From Bacteroidales bacterium UBA755 (lineage in GTDB: Bacteria; Bacteroidota; Bacteroidia; Bacteroidales; UBA932): 58,660 bases of DNA. This document shows positions 49,442 through 58,552 of the stretch, piece after piece. The stretch spans positions 1,919 through 60,578 of the forward strand of contig DBKH01000056.1 of assembly GCA_002297815.1 (NCBI GenBank). The letters run 5' to 3'. The notes beneath the pieces were generated by a model, which searched no databases, was not told the origin of the DNA, and saw only the letters and a list, made by a program, of their open reading frames with translations. Within the stretch, counting starts at the first letter, position 1, and each line of letters starts with the position of its first letter. Position numbers and translations under genes: made by a program.

Positions 49442-50455
49442 TCAGAACTTTTTCCCGAAAACAATAGCGCAGAAAGTTTTGAACAAGATCTTGAAATCAA
49501 CAAGGAATGATCGATGTCCGAGGTAGTACAGGTCGTATTCCAATCTGCTGAGCATCTTCGGCATTGTGTCAGTGTACCCATTGTAAAGAGTTGCGTAGCT
49601 TGTGACTCCAGGACGTATCTGATAAAGATAAACGTACCTCTGATCGTATTCCATTATCTTGTTTATGAAAAACTTCCGTTCAGGACGTGGACCAACGAAT
49701 GCCATGTCTCCACAGAATACGTTCCAGAGTTGAGGTAATTCATCAAGGTGGTGAGCACGTAGAAATTTGCCAACTTTGGTAAGCCTTTGGTCTCCGTTGC
49801 CTCCGCTTGCACTAAGTTGCGGGCCAAGTTTTTCGGCATCCAACCTCATTGAACGAAACTTGTAGATATAGAATGGGCGACCAAAACGGCCGATTCTTTC
49901 TTGTTTGAAGATTGCTGGTCCGCCATCCTCCATTTTGACGGCAATATAGCATATCAAAAACAGTGGTGAGAAAACAATCAATGCTATTGAAGACACGAAC
50001 AAGTCTATCAATCTCTTGGCAGAGCGAGAGAATCCAGACATTCCGTCAGGAATGAACCTATCTTTAGGAACATATTTGCTGACAGGGGTTTCTACAGAAA
50101 TACTCTTTGTTACGGATGATGGATTATTGAGTTTAGCCGCCCATCTGGAATATCCATCCATATCCATCTTATCAGCCATTCTGATGAACAAAACGTCTTT
50201 CTCCATTGTTTGTTCAACTGCGGGTAATTCCTCAAGTCTCTTGATAGTGTTGTTGTCAATGAGGACAAATGGCATCTGTCTCTCAATGGAGTAACCATGA
50301 AAGCTGTTGCTCCAACAGTTCGATTTGATTAAATAATTTAGGTAATAGGCGGAAATGCCATAAGCAATCCACACGTTTAATTCGCTTTCGTGGTAAACAT
50401 ATAGGCATGCACCATCATTCTGACACTCGTTGAGTGTCATCAACTCATTATTCAT
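49442..50455 (-). CDS. Initiating sugar transferase (undecaprenyl-phosphate glycosyl-1-phosphate transferase)
   Basis: A 337-residue protein. The C-terminal two thirds are the bacterial sugar transferase domain: KRLIDLFVSSIALIVFSPLFLICYIAVKMEDGGPAIFKQERIG, FYIYKFRSMR, DELPQLWNVFCGDMAFVGPRPE and QIRPGVTSYATLYNG. The N-terminal third (about 1-140) is a cytoplasmic extension with no recognised domain. It places the first sugar phosphate on the lipid carrier, so it starts repeat-unit assembly. It is not the long PglB/WbaP type with five helices. Confidence 0.88.
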   Translation of the reverse strand: MNNELMTLNECQNDGACLYVYHESELNVWIAYGISAYYLNYLIKSNCWSNSFHGYSIERQMPFVLIDNNTIKRLEELPAVEQTMEKDVLFIRMADKMDMDGYSRWAAKLNNPSSVTKSISVETPVSKYVPKDRFIPDGMSGFSRSAKRLIDLFVSSIALIVFSPLFLICYIAVKMEDGGPAIFKQERIGRFGRPFYIYKFRSMRLDAEKLGPQLSASGGNGDQRLTKVGKFLRAHHLDELPQLWNVFCGDMAFVGPRPERKFFINKIMEYDQRYVYLYQIRPGVTSYATLYNGYTDTMPKMLSRLEYDLYYLGHRSFLVDFKILFKTFCAIVFGKKF

Positions 50456-50493
50456 ATTGCTTGGATTAGTTATTATAGGAGGTTGGAATACAA

Positions 50494-51279
50494 CTATTTA
50501 ATGCTTCTGTGATATGCTTTCTTTGAGACGATAAGCTCATATACCTTGTAAAAATACCTTAGACTTAATATGAATATATTTGAGTATATTCCATTTTTTC
50601 TCAAAGCCTTAAGGTGGTCCTTCATTCCGCTAAGATGACTCTTGATCCCCGAAGTCGAGGCCCCGCCCGTCCTCATTGTGACGAAGTCTTTCTCGATGTA
50701 GAGGGTCTTGATGTGGCCGACGTAGATCAGCCGCAGCAGGTTCTCAAAATCAGCCGCTACCTTGAAATTAAGATCAAAACCTCCAAACTTCTCGTAAGCT
50801 GAGCGCCTGCAGTAAAACGAAGGATGCGCTGGAATGAAACCTAGGCGCATCAGTGATGGCTTGAACACTTTAGAAGAATAGTATCGGACGCATTTTCCAA
50901 GATCATCTGGATTGACAAAATGCACGTCCCCATAGACAGCGTCAACTCCAGTCTTGCCCATCTCTGTAGCGACCGTCTCCAGAACATCGTCCGAGGTGTA
51001 GAAATCATCCGAGTTCAGAATCCCCACAACGTCTCCTGTCGCCATCCCAAGCCCCTTGTTCATCGCATCGTATATTCCCGAATCCCTCTCGCTCACCCAT
51101 CTCATCCTCCCCTTGAACCGAGGCTCATATTCCTTGATGATGTCAACCGTCCCATCCCTCGACGCCCCATCCACAACAAGATATTCAATTTCCGAATATG
51201 TCTGCCTAAGCACACTCTCAAACGTGTCCCGTACCGTCCCCGCGCTATTGAACGTCGCGGTGATGATTGTTATCTTCAT
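50494..51279 (-). CDS. Glycosyltransferase family 2 (WcaA-like)
   Basis: A 261-residue GT-A enzyme starting MKITIITATFNSAGTV. It has VVDGASRDGT, SERDSGIYDAMNKGLGMATGDVVGILNSDDFY and the HPSFYCRR motif. These small GT2 enzymes usually act early in repeat-unit assembly. It lies 38 bases upstream of the initiating transferase on the same strand. Confidence 0.88.
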   Translation of the reverse strand: MKITIITATFNSAGTVRDTFESVLRQTYSEIEYLVVDGASRDGTVDIIKEYEPRFKGRMRWVSERDSGIYDAMNKGLGMATGDVVGILNSDDFYTSDDVLETVATEMGKTGVDAVYGDVHFVNPDDLGKCVRYYSSKVFKPSLMRLGFIPAHPSFYCRRSAYEKFGGFDLNFKVAADFENLLRLIYVGHIKTLYIEKDFVTMRTGGASTSGIKSHLSGMKDHLKALRKNGIYSNIFILSLRYFYKVYELIVSKKAYHRSIK

Positions 51280-51287
51280 AATGTGAA

Positions 51288-51323
51288 TCGCTTTCTTAAA
51301 AGAATATTATCGTATGGCCGCAT
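51288..51323 (-). pseudogene. Relic of the 3' end of a GT4 gene
   Basis: Read on the minus strand it gives MRPYDNILLRKR; the intact GT4 at 52013 ends LRLYDNILSGK. DNA shares AGAATATTATCGTA with the intact gene. It lies on the far side of the YafQ module from that gene. Confidence 0.6.
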
Positions 51324-51484
51324 ATAGTTTTAACCATCTTAGCCAATAGTGACACTCACCACTGCTCCAAGGAGCATGATGAGAGAATTTAGCTCAAGAT
51401 AGCGGTTTTGAAAATAAGACGGTTAGATAGAGGTTATGATTCCTCGGTCTTTCACAATTTTATATTCAGGTAGAATTACTCCTG

Positions 51485-51760
51485 TTAAAACAAGTCGGAG
51501 TGTGTTCCGGTGTCAACGAAAATCAACTCCAAAATTGTGTCGTCCTGTCGCCATACCATCAGCCAGTCTGGCTCAAGATGGCATTCCCAACAACCTGTAT
51601 ATCGCCCCTTTAACCTATGTGAACCATAGCTTGCGGGCAACGAACCTTTTTCCTGTAATATATTAACGGCAGCGACAAGCAAAGAAACATCCAAGCCCCT
51701 TTTGACACATCGCTTTAGAGACTTCTTAAATTGATTGGTATAGACAATACTGTACATCAA
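51485..51760 (-). CDS. YafQ/RelE-family mRNA interferase toxin
   Basis: A 91-residue toxin of the YafQ branch: YSIVYTNQFKKSLKRCVKRGLD, SHRLKGRYTGCWECHLEPDWLMVW and the C-terminal LELIFVDTGTHSDLF with the conserved His and Phe. It cleaves mRNA at the ribosome in characterised relatives. It overlaps its antitoxin gene by 4 bases. It sits between polysaccharide genes. Confidence 0.88.
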   Translation of the reverse strand: MMYSIVYTNQFKKSLKRCVKRGLDVSLLVAAVNILQEKGSLPASYGSHRLKGRYTGCWECHLEPDWLMVWRQDDTILELIFVDTGTHSDLF

Positions 51761-51951
51761 CCAAGAATTTGTGAGATCATATCCTCTGCGTTTGCGGCAT
51801 GATGGATGCGTCCGGCATCAATATCTTCGAGTCCTATCTCAACACCACTCTTCTTGGTGGAACTAATAGTCCATCCCATCCTTTTGGCCATTTTGCGAAG
51901 GAATGGGAGATCTCCTTTCGGAACATTGATCAGAACGTTAGACACTTCCAT
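51757..51951 (-). CDS. Antitoxin partner of the YafQ-type toxin
   Basis: A 64-residue protein starting MEVSNVLINVPKGDLPFLRK. It has no clear HTH; the N-terminal half may form a ribbon-helix-helix fold and the C-terminal half (IDAGRIHHAANAEDMISQILG) would wrap the toxin. Family assignment comes from position and size. The -7 element TATTTTTG is at 51969-51976. Confidence 0.75.
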   Translation of the reverse strand: MEVSNVLINVPKGDLPFLRKMAKRMGWTISSTKKSGVEIGLEDIDAGRIHHAANAEDMISQILG

Positions 51952-51968
51952 AACTCATTCATTTTATG

Positions 51969-51976
51969 CAAAAATA
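51969..51976 (-). promoter_or_regulatory. Predicted -7 promoter element for the toxin-antitoxin pair
   Basis: TATTTTTG on the minus strand (TAnnTTTG), 17 bases before the antitoxin ATG. Confidence 0.55.
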
Positions 51977-52012
51977 GCAATATTATAGCGAATCCCCAAA
52001 CATTGAAGGTTA

Positions 52013-53239
52013 TTACTTTCCTGAAAGAATATTATCGTACAGCCGCAGATAATCCTGGTACCGGTCTCTCTTGTCAAATAAGGACACCGCTCTGGCCCTG
52101 CATTTTTGCCGGTATGAATCGCCATCCGCCTGACAGATCTGAATGACAGCGTCTTTCAGCTGCCGGACGTTCCCTTGCTCCACAACGGCCCCCGTTTCGG
52201 AATCAATCGCCTCCGGACTGCCCCCAGTGTTGTAAGTAACAACCGGAGTCCCGCAGGCCAGCGCCTCCAGGTTCGTGGTGGGAAACGTGTCCTCGTAGGT
52301 CGGATTCACGAACACGTCCGCTGCTGAATATATTTCCGCCATTTCATGAATATCATTGGTCCGGCATATCCCTTTAATCCCTTGTGGGAGCTCATCTATC
52401 TGCTTCTTTGTCAGTCCGATCATCATGATTTCGAACTCGTCTTCTGACAATAGATTCCTGAGTTTGATGAAGTCGTGAAAACCTTTCCGCTTTGTCCAAA
52501 CGCTTGCCACACCGAGTATCAGATGTCTGGTTGGCTGGCATCCCATTCTTAGACGTGTTTCAGCTTGGCTAGTATTGAGGTTAAAGATGTCAGTGTCAAT
52601 CCCGTTGCGGATTACAATTCTATCTTTCTGACCAAAGAAAGATGATGAAAGCAGGTTGCCCAACCATTCCGAGACAGGCACAAGGGTAAGCCTTTGAAGG
52701 CTTGTAAAATATTCCTTTTTCAGCCAGTAATTGCGCTCGCTCCCGTCAAAACCGAACGATTTCGGATATTCCTTAAGTTGCGGGCAGCCATGGCATCCGC
52801 TTTTCCATTTCTCGCATCCTACCAACTCGAAATGAGAGCAGTGTCCAGTGAATGTCCAGCAGTCGTGTAATGTCCAGACGGTAGGCAAATTCTTGTCCTT
52901 GAGGTAATTGAATAGGGTGGGGTAGTGAAGGTAGTATCCATGGATGTTGTGCAGGTGCACAATGTCCGGCTTGATTCTGTCAATCTCCTTTATAAGCCGC
53001 TCCGTGTCAGCCTTGGCATTCAACCCCTCGTTGTCAAACAGCCTGGCTTTGAGAGCATTGATGTACATTGACTCTTTACCTCCAATCTTGATTAGGTTTG
53101 ATTCGCTAGACGGTTCACCTCTTCCATAAGCGATGAAACTCTCCCATCCCTCGCTTATCGCCAACCTCCCGATCTCCTCCGCAATCCTCCCGTGCGACCC
53201 CCAGTTGGCGGTGACGTTGATTTGTAAAAGTGATGGCAT
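52013..53239 (-). CDS. Glycosyltransferase family 4
   Basis: A 408-residue GT-B enzyme. The start at 53239 (MPSLLQINVTANWGSHGRIAEE) is chosen because the same start is seen in two relic copies. It has HLHNIHGYYLHY, TLHDCWTFTGHCSHFELVGCEKW with several Cys, and YEDTFPTTNLEALACGTPVVTYNTGGSPE. It resembles WcaC/Wcl-type GT4 proteins; donor sugar unknown. Pieces of a near relative lie at 51288, 55212 and 56970. Confidence 0.87.
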   Translation of the reverse strand: MPSLLQINVTANWGSHGRIAEEIGRLAISEGWESFIAYGRGEPSSESNLIKIGGKESMYINALKARLFDNEGLNAKADTERLIKEIDRIKPDIVHLHNIHGYYLHYPTLFNYLKDKNLPTVWTLHDCWTFTGHCSHFELVGCEKWKSGCHGCPQLKEYPKSFGFDGSERNYWLKKEYFTSLQRLTLVPVSEWLGNLLSSSFFGQKDRIVIRNGIDTDIFNLNTSQAETRLRMGCQPTRHLILGVASVWTKRKGFHDFIKLRNLLSEDEFEIMMIGLTKKQIDELPQGIKGICRTNDIHEMAEIYSAADVFVNPTYEDTFPTTNLEALACGTPVVTYNTGGSPEAIDSETGAVVEQGNVRQLKDAVIQICQADGDSYRQKCRARAVSLFDKRDRYQDYLRLYDNILSGK

Positions 53240-53395
53240 AATATGCTGTGAAACAGGTGGTTCTGCTTTACTATAGGAATCCTCGAACGGAGTCGTAGAA
53301 ACCATCCTCCGTTATATTCCTTGATTTTTCTGGCGCGGATTAGATAGAACTTGCCAAGGTTCTGTGGCAGCGTCTTACTCCCTTATGATAAGATG

Positions 53396-53956
53396 CTATA
53401 GTCCTTTAATATCTATTCTTAATGAATCTGCTTGCTTAAGATAATCTACGGCATTCACAGTGGTAATTCCCAATTGCCCGCAGATTGAAGGGATCTTTTT
53501 GAATAGTTTTCCATCGTTCTGGTTAGGATTCTCTTCTGTAAGGACACGAATCGGATCAATGTCTGTACTATTGTTCATTGCATAGACAATGATAGCGCAG
53601 TCTGTACCATAAAGAAATGCCTCGCGTTCATTCAGATATCCGACTTCGTCATCTGAAAACTTCATCTTCTTCATTATCCGATCAACAAAATTGTTGTCAA
53701 CCATATTGTAGAACGCTCTTTTGGGTGCCAATTCCTCCGTGGAAACGGCAATCCTTTTCCCTTGCAAACATGAAAACGATGAATATGCCAGACCTTGAGA
53801 CACGAACTTTGATTCTGCCAAGACTTTGTCCAAAATGATCAAGGATCCATTCTGAATCTCTGACAGCAAATAGGAATTCAAACTATCAACCGTATCAAAA
53901 GGATGATAGTACCTTGCCATGGCTACCAACGAGGAAGTGTCCGCGACCGTTTTCAT
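53396..53956 (-). CDS. PIN-like / DUF4411 protein, toxin candidate
   Basis: A 186-residue protein. It starts MKTVADTSSLVAMARYYHPFD, with an early Asp as in PIN nucleases, and has LIILDKVLAESKF and the C-terminal TDCAIIVYAMNNST ... VLTEENPNQ. It resembles the DUF4411 PIN-like family. It overlaps the ImmA/IrrE gene by 4 bases. In known pairs the PIN protein acts as an RNase and the other gene restrains it; here that is inferred. Confidence 0.7.
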   Translation of the reverse strand: MKTVADTSSLVAMARYYHPFDTVDSLNSYLLSEIQNGSLIILDKVLAESKFVSQGLAYSSFSCLQGKRIAVSTEELAPKRAFYNMVDNNFVDRIMKKMKFSDDEVGYLNEREAFLYGTDCAIIVYAMNNSTDIDPIRVLTEENPNQNDGKLFKKIPSICGQLGITTVNAVDYLKQADSLRIDIKGL

Positions 53957-55119
53957 ACTCCTCTGAATGCGTTTATGCTCTCAGGCTTTATTTTCAAAGC
54001 CTTACAGTATTCCTGCTCACCTATGACACCGGACGAAAGAGCGACCGTGTAGATGTCTTTCACGATCTCTGCTCTGATAGGTTGAGGATTTCTTCCCTGG
54101 GACACCGAGCCACTTTCCCTTTCCAGTTCTCTTTTGCGTGCTATCCTAACTTCTTTCTCGCGCCACTGATTTTCAAGCTCCTCTTTAATGTCGACATACG
54201 ATTCGTATGACAACTTCTTTTGAACTAAGAGATTAGTGAATATGGCAAGTCTGCTCACATTGGTTTCCTGTGATATTTCCTTGACAAGGTCATGTCCATA
54301 GTCATTAGAAGCATCGAATGTTCTGACAGCGTCCAACTTTCCGGCCTGTTCCTTTCCAATGAGCAAGTGATAGGAAAACATATTGCACCATCTTTCCACA
54401 TCAGAGATCTTCAAATTGGTCAATGCCGTGACATCAACTTCTTCAATCTCCTCCTTATTCAGCAGGTAATGCCCCAACTCATGAGCCAGAGTGAATATTT
54501 CCCTGCTGAATGATTCTTGCCTCCTCTTCAGAACAATGGCGTTAGGGCTCAGATAGAACCCGTCCACATTCGCTTTGTATTTCTTTTGCTTGATGTCAAC
54601 GAACTCGAAGACCATGACATTCATTTCTCCAAGCTTGTTGATGAAATTGCGAAGAAACGTCCGCTTCTCTGCGGTGAAGACAGGCAAAACTAGGTCTCTG
54701 ATTGAATATGCGACTTCACATGGATTGTCCTTCAAGGTGCATGAAGGAAGTGTCCTACGAAGCCTCACATCAGAGAGCTTTGAAATTGTGTTCAGGCGAG
54801 TCTTCAAATCCTCGAACTCCCGGACTCTCAGCCTTGCACCGAAACTCAAATTAGCCTCAAAAGATTCCTTGCGAAAGAACACGCTGACCTCCTTGTTCAT
54901 TTTGGGAGTCTCAGGATCTACATAATAAATCAACCCTTTATGAAAGACTGAATCCACACGCTTCAACGTGTTCAAGGGAATAGAATCACGATAAACATCC
55001 TCCCAAAGCAGAGGCTTTTTCAGCCCCTTTCCAGCGTCACGCAATAATTCCTCCGCTGTCATCTTGAACAACGACAGCAGATACCTGATGCGCTCTTTAT
55101 TTATCGTAATCAGTTTCAT
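53953..55119 (-). CDS. ImmA/IrrE-family metallopeptidase with N-terminal regulator region
   Basis: A 388-residue protein. I start at 55119 (MKLITINKERIRYLLSLFKM), which has GGAAG at a good distance upstream. The zinc motif is LAHELGHYLLN (HEXXH). The N-terminal region (about 1-45) looks like a helical DNA-binding domain, which fits the XRE-COG2856 type. The C-terminal part (about 300-388) is Lys/Glu-rich and helical. It is the probable antitoxin or regulator for the DUF4411-like gene with which it overlaps. Confidence 0.78.
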   Translation of the reverse strand: MKLITINKERIRYLLSLFKMTAEELLRDAGKGLKKPLLWEDVYRDSIPLNTLKRVDSVFHKGLIYYVDPETPKMNKEVSVFFRKESFEANLSFGARLRVREFEDLKTRLNTISKLSDVRLRRTLPSCTLKDNPCEVAYSIRDLVLPVFTAEKRTFLRNFINKLGEMNVMVFEFVDIKQKKYKANVDGFYLSPNAIVLKRRQESFSREIFTLAHELGHYLLNKEEIEEVDVTALTNLKISDVERWCNMFSYHLLIGKEQAGKLDAVRTFDASNDYGHDLVKEISQETNVSRLAIFTNLLVQKKLSYESYVDIKEELENQWREKEVRIARKRELERESGSVSQGRNPQPIRAEIVKDIYTVALSSGVIGEQEYCKALKIKPESINAFRGV

Positions 55120-55171
55120 GTCATCATCTTCCTTCGGCAATGAATGATCGTGGCTACTTGGCTACATATCG

Positions 55172-55179
55172 CAAATATA
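55172..55179 (-). promoter_or_regulatory. Predicted -7 promoter element for the ImmA/PIN pair
   Basis: TATATTTG on the minus strand (TAnnTTTG), 53 bases before the start at 55119. Confidence 0.55.
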
Positions 55180-55211
55180 ATTTTTTTTGCCCGTTGTAAC
55201 AATACTTTCGC

Positions 55212-55321
55212 CTATTTCTCGCATTCCGTTAATTCGAAAAGTGAGCAGTGTCTAGTGAACTGTAAACTCCCATATCCTTAGAAACCCGCCCGTGCGAACC
55301 CCTATTTGCGATGATGTCAGC
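55212..55321 (-). pseudogene. Decayed GT4 gene fragment
   Basis: Two blocks of GT4 sequence are joined. At 55321-55271 the minus strand gives ADIIANRGSHGRVSKDM, like INVTANWGSHGRIAEEI in the gene at 52013. At 55259-55212 it gives FTRHCSLFELTECEK then a stop, like FTGHCSHFELVGCEKW. The intervening ~100 codons are missing. Confidence 0.7.
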
Positions 55322-55347
55322 CCTCGCTACTAATAGAAGAAAACTTC

Positions 55348-56907
55348 CTATTTTATTTTCCAGTCCAAGGTGGTCACCCCATCATTCACGGAGACGTTCA
55401 TGCCAACCTCCACGATTTCTTTCCCCTTCATTTTAAAGGCGTCGGTGTAGTGCTTGGCCTCAATCTGCGCCAAGGCTTCCTCAGCGCTCCCGCTGAACTT
55501 CAGTTCCATCACGTAGATGGTCTCAGAGGTCTCCAGCGTGATGTCTATTCGGCCTTTGGCCGTGTGTTGCTCCACTTGAATGTCATAGTCTGTCAGCAAG
55601 GCGAAGATGATGTAGAGCATCTGCTGGTAATGCCCTTCGAAATGGGTGTTGTCGCAATATGGAACGGTTTCCAGAAAGTCTCTCAAAAGGCGCATAGCTC
55701 CATCTGCGTCCCTGTCGTTCAGGCATGCAGAGATGTCTGCAATGACGACTCTTCCAGTGTCTACCTGCGAATTCAGATAGCCGGGTAGCAGACTGTCAAA
55801 CAGTCCCACCCTAATCTCATTGTTAGGGATGTCGAGAGTGTATACATCAAGTCTTTCGTCATAGTCCTTGATGGTGAGATATCCGCTCTGGTAAAGCAAC
55901 GGGACCAGCGAGGTCATGCTCTCTGTTGCAACATCGAATGATGCCTTCTTAGCCCTAACCTCGCCCAGTTGCGATGGCTTCACATCAAATTCCCTCATTT
56001 TGTGGATGAGGTAGGTCGGGGTTCCGGATCCGAACCAGTAAGAGTTCATCTTTCCATCAGCGAAGCAGTTCAGCAGACTGAAAGGGTTGAACACGTCAGG
56101 TGAAGGCCAGCAGAAATGATAGCCATCATAGTGGTTCTTCAGCTCTGCAATGGTTTCCTCACGACTTAACATCAGTTTCCCCGAAAGCTCGTCTATGTCT
56201 CCCCTCATTTGCCCAAGTAATTCATCTTCTGTGATTCCGCAGACACCTGCATAAGGTTCGTCCATGCTCACATTCTTGATGTTGTTCAGCTCGCTGAAGA
56301 TGCTCAGCTGAGAGAACTTGGTGATTCCGGTCAGGAACACGAAGCGGAGCATCGGCTCGCAATCCTTCAGAGGACTGTAAAAGTTGCGCATCGTATTCCT
56401 TAGCACATCAAGGCGCTCCCTTTCGTGAGCTACGTCAAGCAAAGGAGCATCATATTCATCAATGAGTATCACAACCTGTTTACCGGACTTTTGGCACACC
56501 GTCTTAATCAGGTTTAGAAGCCGCACGTTCGGATCCGGAGAATCGCATTCGACACCGAAACGTTTCTCATTGTCATTCAGGATAAACAATAGATAGCGCT
56601 CCAACTGATCCTTTTCCATGTGCTTTCCTCCGGCCAAACTGAAGTGCAACACAGGGTACGTCTCCCACTCCTTCTCCAGCTTCCCGATAGCAAGCCCCTC
56701 GAAGAGATCCTTCCTTCCCTCAAAGTAGCTCTGGAAGGTTGACACCAGCAGTGACTTGCCGAAACGGCGAGGACGGCTCAAGAAAAAGTACGTGCCGTCC
56801 GTGTGAGTCATGCGGTAAACGTACTCCGTCTTGTCAATGTAGAACTTGTCCTCTTTGCGGATGCGCTCAAAGGTCTGAATTCCTATAGGGTATAATTTCC
56901 TTGCCAT
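55348..56907 (-). CDS. AAA-ATPase-like / PD-(D/E)XK nuclease-domain protein (paralogue)
   Basis: A 519-residue protein with the same architecture as the gene at 1392. The start at 56907 (MARKLYPIGIQTFERI) sets the YPIGIQ signature near the N-terminus. The P-loop is SRPRRFGKS, Walker B-like VVILIDEYDAPLLD, and the C-terminal nuclease core is KGRIDITLETSETIYVMELKFSG. It is inserted between two relics of a GT4 gene in the polysaccharide locus, which suggests mobility. Confidence 0.86.
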   Translation of the reverse strand: MARKLYPIGIQTFERIRKEDKFYIDKTEYVYRMTHTDGTYFFLSRPRRFGKSLLVSTFQSYFEGRKDLFEGLAIGKLEKEWETYPVLHFSLAGGKHMEKDQLERYLLFILNDNEKRFGVECDSPDPNVRLLNLIKTVCQKSGKQVVILIDEYDAPLLDVAHERERLDVLRNTMRNFYSPLKDCEPMLRFVFLTGITKFSQLSIFSELNNIKNVSMDEPYAGVCGITEDELLGQMRGDIDELSGKLMLSREETIAELKNHYDGYHFCWPSPDVFNPFSLLNCFADGKMNSYWFGSGTPTYLIHKMREFDVKPSQLGEVRAKKASFDVATESMTSLVPLLYQSGYLTIKDYDERLDVYTLDIPNNEIRVGLFDSLLPGYLNSQVDTGRVVIADISACLNDRDADGAMRLLRDFLETVPYCDNTHFEGHYQQMLYIIFALLTDYDIQVEQHTAKGRIDITLETSETIYVMELKFSGSAEEALAQIEAKHYTDAFKMKGKEIVEVGMNVSVNDGVTTLDWKIK

Positions 56908-56969
56908 AACCGTCGCCTTTTGATTATCTGCGTAAAAATAAGACAAATAATCGAATCAGTCAAGTTTCC

Positions 56970-57028
56970 CGACCACAAGAACTGCCCCGGTTGGCGGTGG
57001 CGTTGATTGGGAGTGGCTTAGGGCATGA
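56970..57028 (-). pseudogene. Relic of the 5' end of a GT4 gene
   Basis: From an ATG at 57028 the minus strand reads into a frame that gives LPINATANRGSSCGRE, matching LQINVTANWGSHGR of the intact gene at 52013. A stop and a frameshift follow the first codons. Confidence 0.65.
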
Positions 57029-57044
57029 CTTTAACTAAATTAAT

Positions 57045-58202
57045 TTAGACTGGATACGCCCTGCTGCAAGGCCCTGACAGTGGGATCAACTTTTCATTAT
57101 TGGTTTGAATGGCTTCCACTAACTCCAAGAACTGCTTGGCAGCGTTAGTGGGAGACCAGATGTTCCGCATCGTGAATATGGCATTCCGAGCCATCTGCAC
57201 TCGTCTCTTCTTGTCATGAATAAGTTCCAGAACCTTATACTCAAGTTCATCAATGTCTTCCGAATGAAAAATCATTCCATTTTCCCCATCCTCAATCAGA
57301 TATGGTACTGAGCCGATAAGATTGCTAGCGACAACCGCGCATCCGTTGGCCATTGACTCATTCAAGACAGCCCCCCACCCTTCATTCTTGTCGCTTGTAA
57401 ATAGGAATATCTCATGCTCTCTCATCTGCTTAAGTATTTCACCGTTAGGAAGATTACCACAAAACGAGACGGCATCTTCAACGCTTAATTCGGAGGCCAA
57501 GTGCTGAGTCGCATTTAATTCTGCACCAGAGCCATACATGTCAAGATGAAAGGCAATGCCTTTGTCTTTGAGCCTCTTGGCTAGAATCACAGGTAGTTCT
57601 GGATGTTTCCAGTGTAGAAATCTTGCACACCACATAAGGTGTGCTACGCTTTCTACACTGGAAACATCCAGCTTTTTTAATGTTTCAAGTTCAAAGTCTT
57701 CGACTTGGGTGAAATATCCCCATTTGTAACACCTATCCTTAAAACTATGAAGCTTATAGTGATCGTTGCATACAAACGCCCCTGAACATAGCTTGTAGAC
57801 ATTCTCATGAGCAAATGTCGTGTAGTAATGCCAGAAAAAACGCAACAGTCTTGGTGACGCGACATTCAACCAACCTCGCTTGAGCCAGCGTTCTCCGACA
57901 TCGAAAGTTAATTTTCCTGTTTTCGCACGAAGCACCTCGTAGTTGAGTGACTCAGGGCAACTGAACATCGCTACATCTGAACTATACAGCAGTTTCATTG
58001 CCTTTTTATGATTATCCTCACTTTTCCAAGCCTGAAGCACATACGGCCGTGAAGACAAGTCTGGATACCCACTCTTCAATAACCAATCATAAATTGGGCA
58101 AAGTTCAACAAAAGTATAATTTCCCTCTGTCAATCTATACAACTCATCAGCCACATTCGCCTGATGATGGTTTATGAAATTTGTGAAATAGACGATGGTC
58201 AT
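57045..58202 (-). CDS. Glycosyltransferase family 4
   Basis: A 385-residue GT-B enzyme. The start at 58202 (MTIVYFTNFINHHQ) overlaps the stop of the previous gene as ATGA and has GGAGG about 8 bases upstream; the in-frame ATG at 58217 lies five codons earlier. It has LTFDVGERWLKRGW, FLHWKHPELPVILA, and NEGWGAVLNESMANGCAVVASNLIGSVPYLI. It acts on the polysaccharide repeat unit; sugar unknown. Confidence 0.85.
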   Translation of the reverse strand: MTIVYFTNFINHHQANVADELYRLTEGNYTFVELCPIYDWLLKSGYPDLSSRPYVLQAWKSEDNHKKAMKLLYSSDVAMFSCPESLNYEVLRAKTGKLTFDVGERWLKRGWLNVASPRLLRFFWHYYTTFAHENVYKLCSGAFVCNDHYKLHSFKDRCYKWGYFTQVEDFELETLKKLDVSSVESVAHLMWCARFLHWKHPELPVILAKRLKDKGIAFHLDMYGSGAELNATQHLASELSVEDAVSFCGNLPNGEILKQMREHEIFLFTSDKNEGWGAVLNESMANGCAVVASNLIGSVPYLIEDGENGMIFHSEDIDELEYKVLELIHDKKRRVQMARNAIFTMRNIWSPTNAAKQFLELVEAIQTNNEKLIPLSGPCSRAYPV

Positions 58203-58552
58203 CTTTGCAACCTCCATGATATATCTGATTTTACGACTTTTGCAGGAATACCGGCAACGATACTATTTGCAGGAACATTGCGAGTGACAATTGCTCCTGT
58301 GGCGACAATGCAATCATCATCAATTTTAACACCCTTAAGAATTGTGGTTCTATTGCCGAACCATACCCTATCCCCTATTTCAATTGACTCTGCAGGGTTG
58401 ATACGTTTTCCTGTTTTATTATCCAAAATAGCATGGCTGTCTGTGTTTCTGAATATCACATCTGTTGAAAAAAGACATCCGTTGCCAAAAGAGATAGACT
58501 TTCCCTCACACGCTGCGATGTGTGTGAAACCAAGGACGCGATTTGTTAGTGG
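58199..58552 (-). pseudogene. Hexapeptide acyltransferase, 5' end missing
   Basis: An open frame of 117 residues (to the upstream stop at 58555-58553) reads THIAACEGKSISFGNG and VIFRNTDSHAILD, then GDRVWFGNRTTILKGVKI and AIVTRNVPANSIVAGIPAK, a clear left-handed beta-helix acetyltransferase. There is no start codon in family-like sequence, and similarity stops near 58546. The coding part before it has been lost, so the gene looks interrupted. The remaining 3' part overlaps the GT4 start as ATGA. Confidence 0.7.
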
